A model generated the notes under the pieces. It saw only the letters and a list, made by a program, of their open reading frames with translations. It ran no database searches and had not been told where the DNA came from. Shown piece after piece: positions 42,369 to 52,406 of a stretch of DNA of 64,000 nt. Source of the DNA: Phycisphaerae bacterium (GTDB lineage: Bacteria; Planctomycetota; Phycisphaerae; Phycisphaerales; UBA1924); NCBI GenBank assembly GCA_016793805.1, contig JAEUIZ010000022.1:62001-126000 (forward strand). Direction: 5' to 3'. Both the position numbers and the translations under genes were made by a program. Position 1 is the first letter of the stretch. Every line of letters starts with the position of its first letter.

Positions 42369-43754
42369 TCAAACCATGCCCAGCCGCCGCTCCCACGCCG
42401 CGAGCGAGGAGGCCACCGCCCGCGGAGCCGTGCCCCCGAGCACCTCGCGCCGCGAGAGCACCGAGTCCAGCGTCAGCCACCCGCCCACGTCCTCGCCGAT
42501 CGCCGGCGCGACGGCCCGGAGTTCGTCGATGGGCATCTCCTCGAGCCGCCGGCCCAGTTCGATCGCGCGCCGCACGATCCGCCCCGTCGCGTCGTGCGCG
42601 TCGCGGAAGGGCACGCCCTTGCTCACCAGGTAGTCCGCCAGTTCGGTCGCGTTGGAATACCCGCCCAGCGCCGCCTCGCGGCACCTCGCCCGATCCACGC
42701 GCAGCCCCTCGCACACGCGCGGGACGATCCGCAGGCACAACGACAGCGACCCCATCGCGTCGAACAGCGGCTCCTTGTCCTCCTGCATGTCCTTGTTGTA
42801 CGCCAGCGGCAGCCCCTTGAGCGTCGTCGCCAGCGACACCCACGACCCGAGCACGCGCCCGCACTTGCCCCGCACCAACTCCAGCGCGTCGGGGTTCTTC
42901 TTCTGCGGCATCAGCGACGACCCGCTCGTGACCGAATCATCCAGCGCCACGAACGCGAACTCCGACGAACACCACAGGACCAACTCCTCGGCGAAGCGCG
43001 AGAGGTGGACCGCCGTCGTGCCCGCCGCGGCGAGCGTCTCGAGCACAAAGTCGCGGTCGCCCACCGCGTCGAGGCTGTTGGCCGTCGGCGCGTCGAAGCC
43101 CAGGTCCTTCGCCAGCGCCTCGCGGTCGATCGCGTAGGCCGTGCCCGCCAGCGCGCCCGAGCCCAGCGGGCACCGATTCACCCGCCGCCGCGCGTCGGCG
43201 AGCCGCTCCGCGTCGCGCTCGAGCATCTCGACATAGGCCAGGGCCCAGTGCGACAGCAGCACGGGCTGCCCGCGCTGCAAGTGCGTGTACCCGGGCATGG
43301 CGGTGGCGAGTTCCCGCCGCGCCAGCGACACCAGCGACCGCTGGGCCACGCGGACCTCCCCGAGGCGCACGTCGATCGCCCCGCGGCACCACAGCCGCAG
43401 ATCGGTGGCGACCTGGTCGTTGCGGCTCCGCCCCGTGTGCAACTTCTTGCCCAGCGCCCCGACGCGGGCGACGAGTTCCGCCTCGACCCACGAGTGGATG
43501 TCCTCGTGGCCCGTGCCCCCAGGAGCCGACGGATCCCGTGCGATGATCCCGGCAAGGTCCCCAAGGGCCGACTCGAGCCGCGCGAGTTCCCCCGCGTCGA
43601 TCACCCCGGCGCGATGGATCGCGCGGGCCCAGGCCGCCGAGCCCGCGATGTCCTGCGTCGCGAGGCGAACGTCGAACGCCAGCGAGTCGTTGATCTCGCG
43701 GAAGAGTGGATCGGCGTCCTTCTCGAATCTGCCCTGGGCGAGTCCTCGTGCCAT
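42369..43754 (-). CDS. argH: Argininosuccinate lyase
   Basis: ArgH splits argininosuccinate into arginine and fumarate, the last step of arginine synthesis. The 461-residue protein has the family signature GSSLMPQKKNPDALELVRG (~280), the substrate regions LHTGRSRNDQVATDLRLW (~105) and MPGYTHLQRGQPVLLSHW (~150), and a catalytic His in HEDIHSW. It begins 14 bases after the mraY stop, so it is the last gene of a murE-murF-mraY-argH run. It is not with argRCBF at 58.5-61.9 kb. ATG 43752-43754. Confidence 0.96.
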   Translation of the reverse strand: MARGLAQGRFEKDADPLFREINDSLAFDVRLATQDIAGSAAWARAIHRAGVIDAGELARLESALGDLAGIIARDPSAPGGTGHEDIHSWVEAELVARVGALGKKLHTGRSRNDQVATDLRLWCRGAIDVRLGEVRVAQRSLVSLARRELATAMPGYTHLQRGQPVLLSHWALAYVEMLERDAERLADARRRVNRCPLGSGALAGTAYAIDREALAKDLGFDAPTANSLDAVGDRDFVLETLAAAGTTAVHLSRFAEELVLWCSSEFAFVALDDSVTSGSSLMPQKKNPDALELVRGKCGRVLGSWVSLATTLKGLPLAYNKDMQEDKEPLFDAMGSLSLCLRIVPRVCEGLRVDRARCREAALGGYSNATELADYLVSKGVPFRDAHDATGRIVRRAIELGRRLEEMPIDELRAVAPAIGEDVGGWLTLDSVLSRREVLGGTAPRAVASSLAAWERRLGMV

Positions 43755-43768
43755 GCCTGATCGTTGGC

Positions 43769-44935
43769 CTACCGCACCTTCAGCGACGCCAGCCCGACGA
43801 CCGCGAGGATGATCGACACGATCCACGCCCGGGCCACGACCTGCTGCTCGGTCCAGCCCCCGAGATGGAGGTGGTGGTGGAACGGCGCGACGCGGAAGAT
43901 CCGCTTGCCACCGCTCAGCCTGAAGTACCCGACCTGCAACGCCACCGACCCGATCTCGATGAGGAACACCCCGGACATCAGCAGGACCACGGCCTCCTGA
44001 CGGATCACCACCGCGATGTAGCCCAGCAGTCCGCCCAGACACAGCGCCCCGGTGTCGCCCATGAACACCTGCGCCGGCGAGCAGTTCCACCACAGGAACC
44101 CCAGGCACGACCCCGCCATCGCGCCCGCCACCACCGCCAACTCGTCCGCCGCCGGAACATGCGGGACCAGGAGGTACTGCGCGGCCTTGAGCGAGCCGGC
44201 GATCAGCGCCAGCACGCACACCGCCAGCGAGACCGCGACCGTCACCCCGCTCGCCAGACCGTCCATCCCGTCGGTCAGGTTCACCGCGTTGCTCATCCCC
44301 GCCACCATGAGCACCGCGAACACGATGAACGCCCAGCGCGGAAGGAAGAAGAGCGAGGGGTTCGCCTGCCCCGTCCCCACGTACGTCTTCTGGAACGGGA
44401 GGTTCAGGACGTGCGCCATGTCGGCGGGGGCGGACGTGTCCCCGTGGCGATACGCGAAGAGCGCCACGAGCAGCCCGATCCCGAGTTGGAAGACGAGTTT
44501 CTCCCAGGCGTGCAAGCCCTGCCGCCCCCCCCCGCGGCGGGCCCCGGTGAGTTTGAGCCAGTCGTCCACGCCCCCCAGCGCCGCGAGCCACGCCAGCACC
44601 ACCAACGCCGCGACCACGTAGAACTCGCGCACATCCGCCAGGAGCACGACGCTCACCGCGATCGCCCCGGCGATCAGCACCCCGCCCATCGTCGGGGTGT
44701 TGGCCTTCGAGACCGCGGCCTTCTCCAGCGCCCTCGCGTCGGTCAGGCCCGTGTCCCCGATCTTCAGCCGCGTCAGCACCCGGATCGCTCGCTTGCCCAG
44801 CAGCAGCACGATCGCGAACGAGAGCCCGGCCGCCGCCAGCGCCCGGAACTGCACCTGGTAGAAGATCGTGAACGCCCAGTCGAGGTTGTTCTCGACGAGC
44901 CACCCGCTCGCGGACCGTGCGAAGAAGTAGAGCAT
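43769..44935 (-). CDS. mraY: Phospho-N-acetylmuramoyl-pentapeptide transferase
   Basis: MraY transfers phospho-MurNAc-pentapeptide to undecaprenyl phosphate to make lipid I in the inner membrane. The 388-residue protein has ten hydrophobic segments, TPTMGGVLI (~80), the Asp pair LGGVDDWLKL, NLTDGMDGLA (~220), FMGDTGAL (~290) and PFHHHLHLGGW (~350), all MraY hallmarks. Its ATG directly abuts the murF stop. Its presence supports a normal peptidoglycan pathway in this organism. Confidence 0.96.
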   Translation of the reverse strand: MLYFFARSASGWLVENNLDWAFTIFYQVQFRALAAAGLSFAIVLLLGKRAIRVLTRLKIGDTGLTDARALEKAAVSKANTPTMGGVLIAGAIAVSVVLLADVREFYVVAALVVLAWLAALGGVDDWLKLTGARRGGGRQGLHAWEKLVFQLGIGLLVALFAYRHGDTSAPADMAHVLNLPFQKTYVGTGQANPSLFFLPRWAFIVFAVLMVAGMSNAVNLTDGMDGLASGVTVAVSLAVCVLALIAGSLKAAQYLLVPHVPAADELAVVAGAMAGSCLGFLWWNCSPAQVFMGDTGALCLGGLLGYIAVVIRQEAVVLLMSGVFLIEIGSVALQVGYFRLSGGKRIFRVAPFHHHLHLGGWTEQQVVARAWIVSIILAVVGLASLKVR

Positions 44936-46315
44936 CTAGCGCGCTCGCAGCGCCGCCTCCACGCGTTCGAGCCGCATCCGCCGAGACCCCTTGAGCAGCA
45001 CCACGTCCCCGGGTTCGAGCATCGCCGCCACGCGCGACGCCCCCTCGCCCTCCAGGTCCGCCACGCGGCGGGCACGCCCATCCAGCGTCTCCCCGGCCAG
45101 TTGCATCGATTCCCCGACCAGCACCACGACATCCACCTCGCGCATCTGGGCGAGCACGGCCCCGATCTCGCGATGCACCGCCTCGCGGTGCGCGCCCATC
45201 TCCAGCATGTCGCCCAGCACCGCCACACGACGCCGCGCCCCCGCGCCGACTTCCACGAGCGTCGCCAGCGCCGCCCGCATCGAGTCCGGGTTCGCGTTGT
45301 ACGCGTCGTTGATCACGCGGACCCCCGCGATCTCGTGCGCCTGGAGCCGCATCTCCGCCCCGCGCACCCCCAGCAGACCGCGCGCGATCGCGCCCTCTGG
45401 CACACCCAATCGCCGACCGACCGCCACCGCCGCCGCCGCGTTGAGCGCGTTGTGCCGACCCAGCAGCGGGACCTCCCACTCGCTGCGGTCGTTGAGGCGG
45501 AACCGCTGCCCGCGAGCGGTTGCTTCGACCCCCACAACACGCACGTCGGCACCGGGGCCCGCGCCAAAGCGGATGATCGTGCCCGGGCGGCGTTCCAGAC
45601 CCGCGATCGCCTCGTCCAGGTGCGGCGCCTCGGCGTGAACCACGCCCGCGCCCCCGGGACGCACCGGCTCGAGCAGACTCGCCTCCTCCTGCGCCACCTC
45701 GCGCACGCTCCCCAAACGCTCCAGATGCTCGCGCCCGATCGACACAACCACCGCGATGTCGGGCATCAGCAGCGACGCCAGAGGCCCGATCTCCCCGCGC
45801 GCGTTCGTCCCGACCTCCGCCACCAGGTACTGGTCCCCGGGGCGGGCGGCCAGCACCGTCAGCGGGACGCCGATGCTGTTGTTGAAACTCTTGACCGACG
45901 CCGACCCGCGCAGGCTCTGCCCCAGCACCGCGTCGATCAATCGCACCGTCGTCGTCTTCCCGTTCGATCCGCCCACCGCGATCACACGCGTCGCGTCCAG
46001 CACGGTCCGCCGATAGCCCTCCGCCAGCCGCAGCAGCGCCCGCCGAGTGTCGCCCACCCGGAGCAGCCCCAGCCCCTCGGGCACGTCGCGCACCGCGGCC
46101 GGATTGTCGATGATCGCCAGCGGGCTCCCGCGGTGGGCCGCGTCCGCCAGCATCGCGTGCCCGTCGAATCGCTCCCCCGCCAGCGCCACGAACGCCTGCC
46201 CCGCGCCAATCTCGCGCGTGTCCGTCGAGACCCCGCTCACCTCCGTGCGCGCCGGCGGCGACACCCACGTCCCGCCCAGCAGCGCACGCAGCGACTCCGG
46301 GTGCCAGAAGTTCAT
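44936..46315 (-). CDS. murF: UDP-MurNAc-tripeptide-D-Ala-D-Ala ligase
   Basis: MurF adds D-Ala-D-Ala to UDP-MurNAc-tripeptide. The 459-residue protein has the Mur-ligase order: N-terminal STDTREIGAGQAFVAL, ATP loop AVGGSNGKTTTVRLI (~112), VAEVGTNARGEIG, central HNALNAAAAVAVG and the C-terminal VINDAYNANPDSM typical of MurF. Its ATG overlaps the murE stop (ATGA). A frame extending far upstream is a high-GC shadow; ATG 46313-46315 is the real start. Confidence 0.95.
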   Translation of the reverse strand: MNFWHPESLRALLGGTWVSPPARTEVSGVSTDTREIGAGQAFVALAGERFDGHAMLADAAHRGSPLAIIDNPAAVRDVPEGLGLLRVGDTRRALLRLAEGYRRTVLDATRVIAVGGSNGKTTTVRLIDAVLGQSLRGSASVKSFNNSIGVPLTVLAARPGDQYLVAEVGTNARGEIGPLASLLMPDIAVVVSIGREHLERLGSVREVAQEEASLLEPVRPGGAGVVHAEAPHLDEAIAGLERRPGTIIRFGAGPGADVRVVGVEATARGQRFRLNDRSEWEVPLLGRHNALNAAAAVAVGRRLGVPEGAIARGLLGVRGAEMRLQAHEIAGVRVINDAYNANPDSMRAALATLVEVGAGARRRVAVLGDMLEMGAHREAVHREIGAVLAQMREVDVVVLVGESMQLAGETLDGRARRVADLEGEGASRVAAMLEPGDVVLLKGSRRMRLERVEAALRAR

Positions 46316-47829
46316 CCGCGTCGCTCCTGCAGCGCCGCCCGCGCGGCCTCCCGATCGTCGAACCGCAGCCGACGGAGCCCGCCCGACCCGTCCGACACGA
46401 TCTGCTCCGCCTCGTGACCCTTTCCCGCGATCAGCAACAAGTCCCCCGGCCCAAGCCCGCGGATCGCCCGCGCGATCGCCGCCGCCCGGTCCACCTCGAC
46501 CTCCACCGCACCACGTCGCTCGTACGGAACGCCCGCGACGATCTCGCGGATGATCGACGACGGGTCCTCCGAGCGCGGATTGTCCGAGGTCACCACCACC
46601 CGATCCGCCAACTCCGACGCCACCGCCCCCATCCGCGGCCGCTTTGTCCGGTCCCGGTCCCCGCCGCACCCGAACACGACCACCAGCCGGCCCCCCGGCC
46701 CGCGCAGCGGCGAGAGCGCCGTCAGCACCTTCCCCAGCGCGTCGTCCGTGTGCGCATAGTCCACCAGCACCTGGAACGGCGAGCGCCGAGACGTCACCGG
46801 CTCCAGCCGACCGGGCGGTGCCGACGCCCGCGACAGCCGTTCCGCCGCCTCCCCCATCGGCACGCCCAGCGCCCAGCACGCGCCCGCGGCCTGCAACGCG
46901 TTCATCGCGTTGTGCGCCCCGATCAGCCCCACCTCCGCCCGCACCTCGCCCCAGGGCCCGATCAGCCCCAGCGTCATCCCCGACATCGACGCCCGCTCGA
47001 TCGTCGCCCGCGCTCCGCCCGCCGGCGCGTCCGTCCCGACCGTGCAGCGCAGCACGCGCGCCCGGCAATCGCGGATCATCCGGCCGTGCCACGGGTCCTC
47101 GGCGTTGACGATCGCCCATCCGTCCTCGGGCAGCATCGCGAACAGCCGCGCCTTGGCCTCCGCGTACGCCGACATCGTCTTGTGGTAGTCCAGGTGGTCC
47201 CCGGTCAGGTTCGTGAAAATCCCCACGTCGTACCGCAACGCCGAGACCCGACCCTGATCCAGCGCGTGGCTCGACGCCTCCATCACCGCCGCCTCGCACC
47301 CGTTCTCCACCATCGTCGCCAGCGTCCGGCTCAGTTCCCACGCGGGCGGCGTCGTCAGCGTCGCCGCCGCGACCTCCCGCCCGTCGTCGATCTCGACCGT
47401 CCCGATCAAACCGCACCGCCGACCCGATGCATTCAGCAGTTGGTGAATCAGGTGGGCCGTGGTCGTCTTGCCGTTGGTCCCCGTCACCCCAACCAGGTCG
47501 AGCCTCGAACTCGGCTCGCCATAGAACCGCTCCGCGATCGCGGCCCCCACCCTCGCCACGTCCGCCGTCACCAGCACCGTCGCGCCCGCAGGACCCACGC
47601 CGCCCCCGCTCCCGTCCCCCTCGCCCGACAGCACCGCCACCGCGCCCGCTCGGATCGCCTCGCCCACGAACTGCCGCCCGTCGGTCTTCGTCCCCGATCG
47701 TGCGACGAACAGCGACCCCGGCACCACCGTTCGGCTGTCGTCGGTGACATCGCAGACCCGAACCCCGCGCGGCCCGGGACCGCCCGTCGCGCGAACCTCC
47801 AGCCCCGCGATCAACTCCGACAGGTCCAT
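46312..47829 (-). CDS. murE: UDP-MurNAc-L-Ala-D-Glu ligase, meso-DAP type
   Basis: MurE adds the third residue of the peptidoglycan peptide. The 505-residue protein has [14 protein letters not shown], the ATP loop [15 protein letters not shown] (~115), [13 protein letters not shown] and DHLDYHKTM, with the C-terminal substrate motif DNPRSEDP, whose Asn/Arg pair selects meso-diaminopimelate. So the cell wall should be DAP-type. GGAGGGG lies ahead of ATG 47827-47829. It opens the murE-murF-mraY-argH run, 59 bases after queA on the same strand. Confidence 0.95.
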   Translation of the reverse strand: MDLSELIAGLEVRATGGPGPRGVRVCDVTDDSRTVVPGSLFVARSGTKTDGRQFVGEAIRAGAVAVLSGEGDGSGGGVGPAGATVLVTADVARVGAAIAERFYGEPSSRLDLVGVTGTNGKTTTAHLIHQLLNASGRRCGLIGTVEIDDGREVAAATLTTPPAWELSRTLATMVENGCEAAVMEASSHALDQGRVSALRYDVGIFTNLTGDHLDYHKTMSAYAEAKARLFAMLPEDGWAIVNAEDPWHGRMIRDCRARVLRCTVGTDAPAGGARATIERASMSGMTLGLIGPWGEVRAEVGLIGAHNAMNALQAAGACWALGVPMGEAAERLSRASAPPGRLEPVTSRRSPFQVLVDYAHTDDALGKVLTALSPLRGPGGRLVVVFGCGGDRDRTKRPRMGAVASELADRVVVTSDNPRSEDPSSIIREIVAGVPYERRGAVEVEVDRAAAIARAIRGLGPGDLLLIAGKGHEAEQIVSDGSGGLRRLRFDDREAARAALQERRG

Positions 47830-47888
47830 CGCTGCCCCGTTCCCCTCCCGATCGACGGGCAAGTATCGGTGCGACGACCGCGACGCCT

Positions 47889-49031
47889 TCACACGATCAG
47901 CATCGCGTCGCCATAACTGTAGAATCGGTACCCCTGCGCCACGCCTTCCGCATACAGCGCCCGCAGCCGCGCCACCCCGCCCCCTCCTTCCAGGAACGCC
48001 CCCACCATCGCCATCAGCGTCGATCGCGGCAGGTGGAAGTTGGTCAGCAGCCCGTCCACGAACCGAAACCGCCACCCGGGCGCGATCAGAAGCCGCGTCT
48101 GCCGCCACCCCGTCTCGCCCTCCATCGACTCCACGCTCTCCAACGCCCGCACCGTCGTCGTCCCGACCGCGATCACCCGCCGACCCTCGGCCCGCGCCCG
48201 CGCGATCGCCCCTCGCGTCGCCGCGGGCACCTCGAACCACTCCGCGTGCATCGCGTGCTCCTGCACCGTCGCCGTCTCCACAGGCCGAATCGTCCCCATC
48301 CCGACCCGCAGCACCACCTCCCGCCGCTCCACCCCCATGGCATCCAATCGCGCCAGCAGGCCCTCCGTGAAATGCAACCCGGCCGTCGGAGCCGCCACCG
48401 AACCCCCGGCCTCGGGCTCGCATCCCGCGTACACCGTCTGGTACCGCGCCCGATCCGCCACCTCTTCCTCCGACTCGCCCCGATGCTTGCGAGCCCGGCG
48501 TATGTACGGCGGGAGCGGCACGCGCCCCATCGCTTCGAGGATCGCCTCGCTCGACCTCCCCCCCGCACCAGCAACCTCCACCTCCCACCCCTCCGGCTCA
48601 CGCTCGCTCCGACCCAGCACCCGCAACCGAACGCCCGCCCCAACATCCACCTCCGCGCCCGCGCGAAGGTGCCCGCCCTTGAGCATCACGACCCACCTCA
48701 CTCCCCCACCTTCGCCGCGCGAAGTCATCCTCGCTTCGCTCCCGGCCTCGCCCCGCTCCGCGTCGTGCAGGTACAAGCCCTCGACGCGGCCCCCGGTGCC
48801 CACGCGCGTTCCCTGGAACCGCGCCGCGACCACTCGCGTGCGGTTGAAGACCAGCACGTCCCCCGCGCGCAGATGCTCGGGCAGGTCACGGACGACGCCG
48901 TGCCGAACCCCACTCCCCCCGCGCTCGACCACCATCAGGCGCGCCGCGTCGCGCGGCTCGGCCGGCCGCGTCGCGATCGCCGACTCCGGCAGGTCATAGT
49001 CGAGTTCCTCGATGCGCAGCGGCTCGCCCAC
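47889..49031 (-). CDS. queA: S-adenosylmethionine:tRNA ribosyltransferase-isomerase
   Basis: QueA moves the ribosyl part of SAM onto preQ1 in tRNA position 34, giving epoxyqueuosine. The 380-residue protein has [19 protein letters not shown] at the start, [28 protein letters not shown] (~230), [16 protein letters not shown] and [12 protein letters not shown] near the end, all typical. The start is GTG 49029-49031, with GGGAG just upstream. No other queuosine genes are nearby. It is divergent from the Gfo/Idh gene. Confidence 0.95.
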   Translation of the reverse strand: MGEPLRIEELDYDLPESAIATRPAEPRDAARLMVVERGGSGVRHGVVRDLPEHLRAGDVLVFNRTRVVAARFQGTRVGTGGRVEGLYLHDAERGEAGSEARMTSRGEGGGVRWVVMLKGGHLRAGAEVDVGAGVRLRVLGRSEREPEGWEVEVAGAGGRSSEAILEAMGRVPLPPYIRRARKHRGESEEEVADRARYQTVYAGCEPEAGGSVAAPTAGLHFTEGLLARLDAMGVERREVVLRVGMGTIRPVETATVQEHAMHAEWFEVPAATRGAIARARAEGRRVIAVGTTTVRALESVESMEGETGWRQTRLLIAPGWRFRFVDGLLTNFHLPRSTLMAMVGAFLEGGGGVARLRALYAEGVAQGYRFYSYGDAMLIV

Positions 49032-49067
49032 GCTCCCATTGTCGCCTCCCCGGCCCGACCCCGCTCG

Positions 49068-49073
49068 TACACT
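49068..49073 (+). promoter_or_regulatory. -10 box TACACT, probable leaderless start
   Basis: TACACT ends six bases before ATG 49080 of the Gfo/Idh gene; there is no ribosome site and no consensus -35. Confidence 0.45.
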
Positions 49074-49079
49074 CCGTCC

Positions 49080-50258
49080 ATGCCACCTCCCTTGAAACTC
49101 GGGATGGTCGGCGGGGGCCGCGACGCGTTCATCGGCGCCGTCCACCGCCGCGCCGCCTCGCTCGACTCCCGCTTCGTCCTCGTCGCCGGCGCCCTCTCCT
49201 CAAACCCCGACAAGGCCCTGGCCTCCGCCCGCGATCTGGGCCTCCCCCGCGCCTACCCAACCTGGAAGCACATGCTCGAAGCCGAGCGAGCCCGGCCCGT
49301 GGGCGATGCCCCCGAGTCCCGCATCGACGCCGTCTCGATCGTGACCCCCAACCACGAGCACCATCCCGTCGCGCGGGCCTTCACCGAGGCCGGCCTCCAT
49401 GTCATCTGCGACAAGCCCCTCTGCCTCGACTCGGCCCAGGCCGATGACCTCGTGCGCGCCGTCGATCGCGCGGGCACCGTCTTTGCCGTCACCTACAACT
49501 ACACCGGCTACCCCCTCGTCAAGCAGGCCCGCGCGATGGTCCGCCGCGGCGACCTCGGCCCCATCCGCAAGGTCGTCGTCGAATACAACCAGGGCTGGCT
49601 CGCCACCGCGCTCGAACGCTCCGGGCAAAAACAGGCCGACTGGCGCACCGACCCGGCCCGCTCCGGCGCGGGCGGCGCGATCGGCGACATCGGATCCCAC
49701 GCCGAGAACCTCCTCCACGCCATCACCGGGCTCCACGTCCGCGCCGTCTGCGCCGATCTCGCACGCTTCATCGCCGGACGCCGACTCGACGACGACGCCA
49801 ACGTCCTGCTCCGGCTCGCGCCCGCCGCCGGCGCCGCCCCCGATGCCGAGCCGCGCGGCGTGCTCATTGCCTCCCAGGTCGAGGTCGGGCACGAGAACGA
49901 CCTCCGCATCCGAATCCACGGCGAGCGCGCCTCCCTCGACTGGCGACAGGAAGATCCCGACTCCCTCTGGTTCCGGCCCCTCGACGGCCCCGCGTCCCTG
50001 CTCCGTCGCGGCCACCCCTACCTCCACGAGGACGCGGCCCAAGCCTCACGCCTCCCCCCGGGGCACCCCGAGGCGTTCATCGAAGCCTTCGCCAACGTCT
50101 ACGCCGCTGCTGCCGACGCCATCGTCGCCCTTCGCGCCGCAACGCCGCTCGCCGCGCCGGACTTCCCGACCGTTCGCGACGGCGCCCGCGGCATCCGCTT
50201 CATCGAGGCCGTCGTCCGCAGCGCCGACTCCGACGCTAAGTGGACTTCCGTCGAGTAG
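49080..50258 (+). CDS. Gfo/Idh/MocA-family oxidoreductase
   Basis: A 392-residue NAD(P)-dependent oxidoreductase. The Rossmann start reads [38 protein letters not shown] lies near 90, the family Lys in [11 protein letters not shown] near 112, and a substrate His-containing [13 protein letters not shown] near 205. These enzymes act on sugars, inositols or related alcohols; planctomycetes carry many. Its neighbours do not reveal the substrate. ATG 49080 is likely read from a leaderless transcript. Confidence 0.9.
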   Translation: MPPPLKLGMVGGGRDAFIGAVHRRAASLDSRFVLVAGALSSNPDKALASARDLGLPRAYPTWKHMLEAERARPVGDAPESRIDAVSIVTPNHEHHPVARAFTEAGLHVICDKPLCLDSAQADDLVRAVDRAGTVFAVTYNYTGYPLVKQARAMVRRGDLGPIRKVVVEYNQGWLATALERSGQKQADWRTDPARSGAGGAIGDIGSHAENLLHAITGLHVRAVCADLARFIAGRRLDDDANVLLRLAPAAGAAPDAEPRGVLIASQVEVGHENDLRIRIHGERASLDWRQEDPDSLWFRPLDGPASLLRRGHPYLHEDAAQASRLPPGHPEAFIEAFANVYAAAADAIVALRAATPLAAPDFPTVRDGARGIRFIEAVVRSADSDAKWTSVE

Positions 50259-50282
50259 CGCCCACCGCCAGTTCGTGCCCCG

Positions 50283-50738
50283 CTACGGTCGCTCCAGTTC
50301 CGCTCGAACCTTCGCGATCGCTTCCTTCGCCGATGCCTCCATCGTCGCGCGCGACTTCCGCATCGCCCCGCGCCACACCCACGGGATCGGCACCACCGTC
50401 AGCGGCAGATACCACCACCACGTCGGGATCCAGCCCCACTCGCCAGGGATCAGTTGATCCGTGAAATACACCCCAGGCCAGACCGTCGCCGCCAGAACCA
50501 CTGCGAAGATCACCGGCAGCCGGCGCTTCATCCGCAGCGCAAACCGCAACCGCCCGCCCGACGCATCGCCCTGCCATCTCGCCTCAACGACCCCATCAAA
50601 CGGCGAGCCGAACGCATCGACCACAAACAGCACCTCGCCGCCCGGCCTCTCAAAGCCCGCCAGCCGACCGCGCCTCGACGCCGTCGTCAACCGCTCCACG
50701 ATCGCCTCGGAACCCAGTGATGTCGCGATCTCGTCCAC
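50283..50738 (-). CDS. Small membrane protein, unknown function
   Basis: A 151-residue protein: an N-terminal soluble part (VDEIATSLGSEAIVERLTTA, then a short beta segment), two membrane helices (LPVIFAVVLAATVWPGVYF and WWWYLPLTVVPIPWVW), and a short charged C-terminal helix. I start at GTG 50736-50738, since TACAGT lies six bases upstream and the longer frame is Arg-rich. It converges with the Gfo/Idh gene. Confidence 0.7.
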   Translation of the reverse strand: MDEIATSLGSEAIVERLTTASRRGRLAGFERPGGEVLFVVDAFGSPFDGVVEARWQGDASGGRLRFALRMKRRLPVIFAVVLAATVWPGVYFTDQLIPGEWGWIPTWWWYLPLTVVPIPWVWRGAMRKSRATMEASAKEAIAKVRAELERP

Positions 50739-50744
50739 GCGGGC

Positions 50745-50750
50745 ACTGTA
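50745..50750 (-). promoter_or_regulatory. -10 box TACAGT, probable leaderless start
   Basis: On the minus strand TACAGT ends six bases before GTG 50738, matching the spacing at 6700, 39090, 49068 and 52382. Confidence 0.45.
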
Positions 50751-50837
50751 TCGGCCCGACGCGCCGAGCGCATGATCCGTTCGGGCCCGGTTCGCCGTCC
50801 ATCGCGCGGCACGCCGCGTGCTCATACGCTTGGTCGT

Positions 50838-51314
50838 ATGCCTGGTGGGAGGCAGAGCGGTCCCGTGTTGCGTCTGGTCAGCGCCGATGATGCCGGCGAG
50901 GGCGGGACGTTGCCGCGCGACCACGGCGGCCCCATCGCCCGCGTCCGCCAGGCCAACCTCGACGCCGCCTCCTTGCCCGCGCTCGACGCCCGCTGGGTGC
51001 TCGCTTCTCGGGCGTCGCGCCTCATCGAGGGCGGCCGGGCCGCGGTCCTCTCGCCCGAACGCCGCGAGCGTCTCCGCCGACTCGCCACCGACCTCGGGCT
51101 CCGCCCCTTCGACGCCGGGCTCATCATCGCCATCGTCCAGGACGCCGCCCGCGCCGGCGAGGACCCGCTCGGGCGCGACGCCGAATCACGCCTGCGACTC
51201 GTCCGCCCCGCCGAGGTCAACGCCGACTCGCCCCAACGCCTCGCGCGCCTGCTCCTGCTCTCCGCGCTCCTCGGCGCCGCCGCCTTCCTCGCACTCGTCC
51301 TCTGGCTCCGCTAG
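50838..51314 (+). CDS. Small tail-anchored membrane protein
   Basis: A 158-residue protein with a soluble helical part (LSPERRERLRRLATDLGLRP, then DAGLIIAIVQDAARAGEDP) and one C-terminal membrane helix (LLLLSALLGAAAFLALVLWL). I do not recognise the family. ATG 50838 lies at the end of a small inverted repeat, CATACG-N6-CGTATG (50823-50840), which might be an operator or chance. Its stop shares the palindrome CTAG with the stop of the convergent hydrolase gene. Confidence 0.65.
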   Translation: MPGGRQSGPVLRLVSADDAGEGGTLPRDHGGPIARVRQANLDAASLPALDARWVLASRASRLIEGGRAAVLSPERRERLRRLATDLGLRPFDAGLIIAIVQDAARAGEDPLGRDAESRLRLVRPAEVNADSPQRLARLLLLSALLGAAAFLALVLWLR

Positions 51315-52375
51315 GCCTGCACCGGCTCGCGGCTCGGGTCCAGAAACTCCTCCGCCATGCGCTCGAACTCCGCATGCCGGCGGAGGTCCGCCAGCCCCCC
51401 GTCAAAGTGCCCGTAGCGCGTGACGAAGCGCCACTTCAGGCCCGGATCCGTGCCCAGCGCGTTGTAGACCGCCGCCGCCGCCGGCGCGGGCACCGCGTCG
51501 TCACGAAGCGCCAACTTGCACAGCACCGGGCACCGCACGCGCCGCGCCGCCACCGCCGAGTCAAACGCCCGGAGCAGCGCCACGATCGCGTCCTCGCGCT
51601 CGCGATGGTCGGTGATGAACCGCCGAACCACGCGCCCCGTCCCGCCGCACCGATCACCCTGCTGCGCCAGCCGCCACGCCCAGTCCCCGAGGCTCGGGAG
51701 CCCGATGGCGAGCCGATCCGGGCCCGCCCCTCGATCGGCCAGCGCCCCCGCCGCCAGCACCGCCAGTCCACCGCCGAACGACTCGCCGCGCACGAACACC
51801 GGCGGACGCTCCACCCCGTGGCGGACCAGATAGTCCCGCAGCGCGCGCACGGCATTGGTCGCGTCCGCCACCGCACCCGCCAGCGCCCACGCGCACCCCA
51901 GCCCTCGATCCGACGCCGGCTCCTCCAACCCATCCACGATCCACTCGCCCCCGCCCCCGGGCCCCGTGCGGGCCGCCAGCCGCGGACAATCCGCCTGCGA
52001 ACCCGGAAAACCGCGCACCCGCACCGCCAGCACCGCCGCGCCCCGCTCCACCAGCCCCTGTTGCTCCTCCAGCGTCCGCGCCAGCGCCGGCACGCCCTCG
52101 TAGCCGTGCAGCACCACCACTCCCGCCCGCGGCTGCCTGGGCATCGCCAGCCCGCACCCGATCCGCACGCTCAGCGCCGATTCGAACTGGTGCGTCGCCG
52201 ATGGGTCGCTCGGGTCCGACTCCGCCGGCGACCGCGGCGCGAGCCTCGGCGTGCCCGAGAACACCGCCGCCTGCCACGCCTTCCAGACCGTCCCGTGCTG
52301 CGAGGAACGAGCCCCGTCGGCCACGTGCGCCAGCGTCGCCACCTCGCCCAGGCCGAAGTCCTCCGGCTCGATCAT
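51311..52375 (-). CDS. Acetyl-xylan-esterase-like alpha/beta hydrolase
   Basis: A 354-residue alpha/beta hydrolase. VVVLHGYEGVPALA near 88 is the oxyanion loop, VFVRGESFGGGLAVLAAGA near 195 the nucleophile elbow, LALRDDAVPAPAAAAVYNAL near 292 the acid, and YGHFDGG the His. The order and spacing resemble the AXE1/cephalosporin-C deacetylase group. There is no signal peptide, so it is likely cytoplasmic, acting on small acetyl esters. ATG 52373-52375 is chosen over the TTG two codons earlier because TAGACT sits six bases upstream of it. Confidence 0.8.
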   Translation of the reverse strand: MIEPEDFGLGEVATLAHVADGARSSQHGTVWKAWQAAVFSGTPRLAPRSPAESDPSDPSATHQFESALSVRIGCGLAMPRQPRAGVVVLHGYEGVPALARTLEEQQGLVERGAAVLAVRVRGFPGSQADCPRLAARTGPGGGGEWIVDGLEEPASDRGLGCAWALAGAVADATNAVRALRDYLVRHGVERPPVFVRGESFGGGLAVLAAGALADRGAGPDRLAIGLPSLGDWAWRLAQQGDRCGGTGRVVRRFITDHREREDAIVALLRAFDSAVAARRVRCPVLCKLALRDDAVPAPAAAAVYNALGTDPGLKWRFVTRYGHFDGGLADLRRHAEFERMAEEFLDPSREPVQA

Positions 52376-52381
52376 GGCCAA

Positions 52382-52387
52382 AGTCTA
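52382..52387 (-). promoter_or_regulatory. -10 box TAGACT, probable leaderless start
   Basis: On the minus strand TAGACT ends six bases before ATG 52375; no ribosome site is present. Confidence 0.45.
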
Positions 52388-52406
52388 CGGGCTCCCGAGC
52401 GGACGC

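Noticed and set aside
42369-46268. A single 1299-codon minus frame spanning argH, mraY and most of murF
   Set aside because: Only the last 461 codons are argH; the rest is Gly/Arg/Ala-rich shadow of mraY and murF, which have full motifs in their own frames.
50823-50840. CATACG-N6-CGTATG as a regulator site
   Set aside because: Only six base pairs per arm, it includes the start codon, and no other copy was seen in the window; it may be chance.
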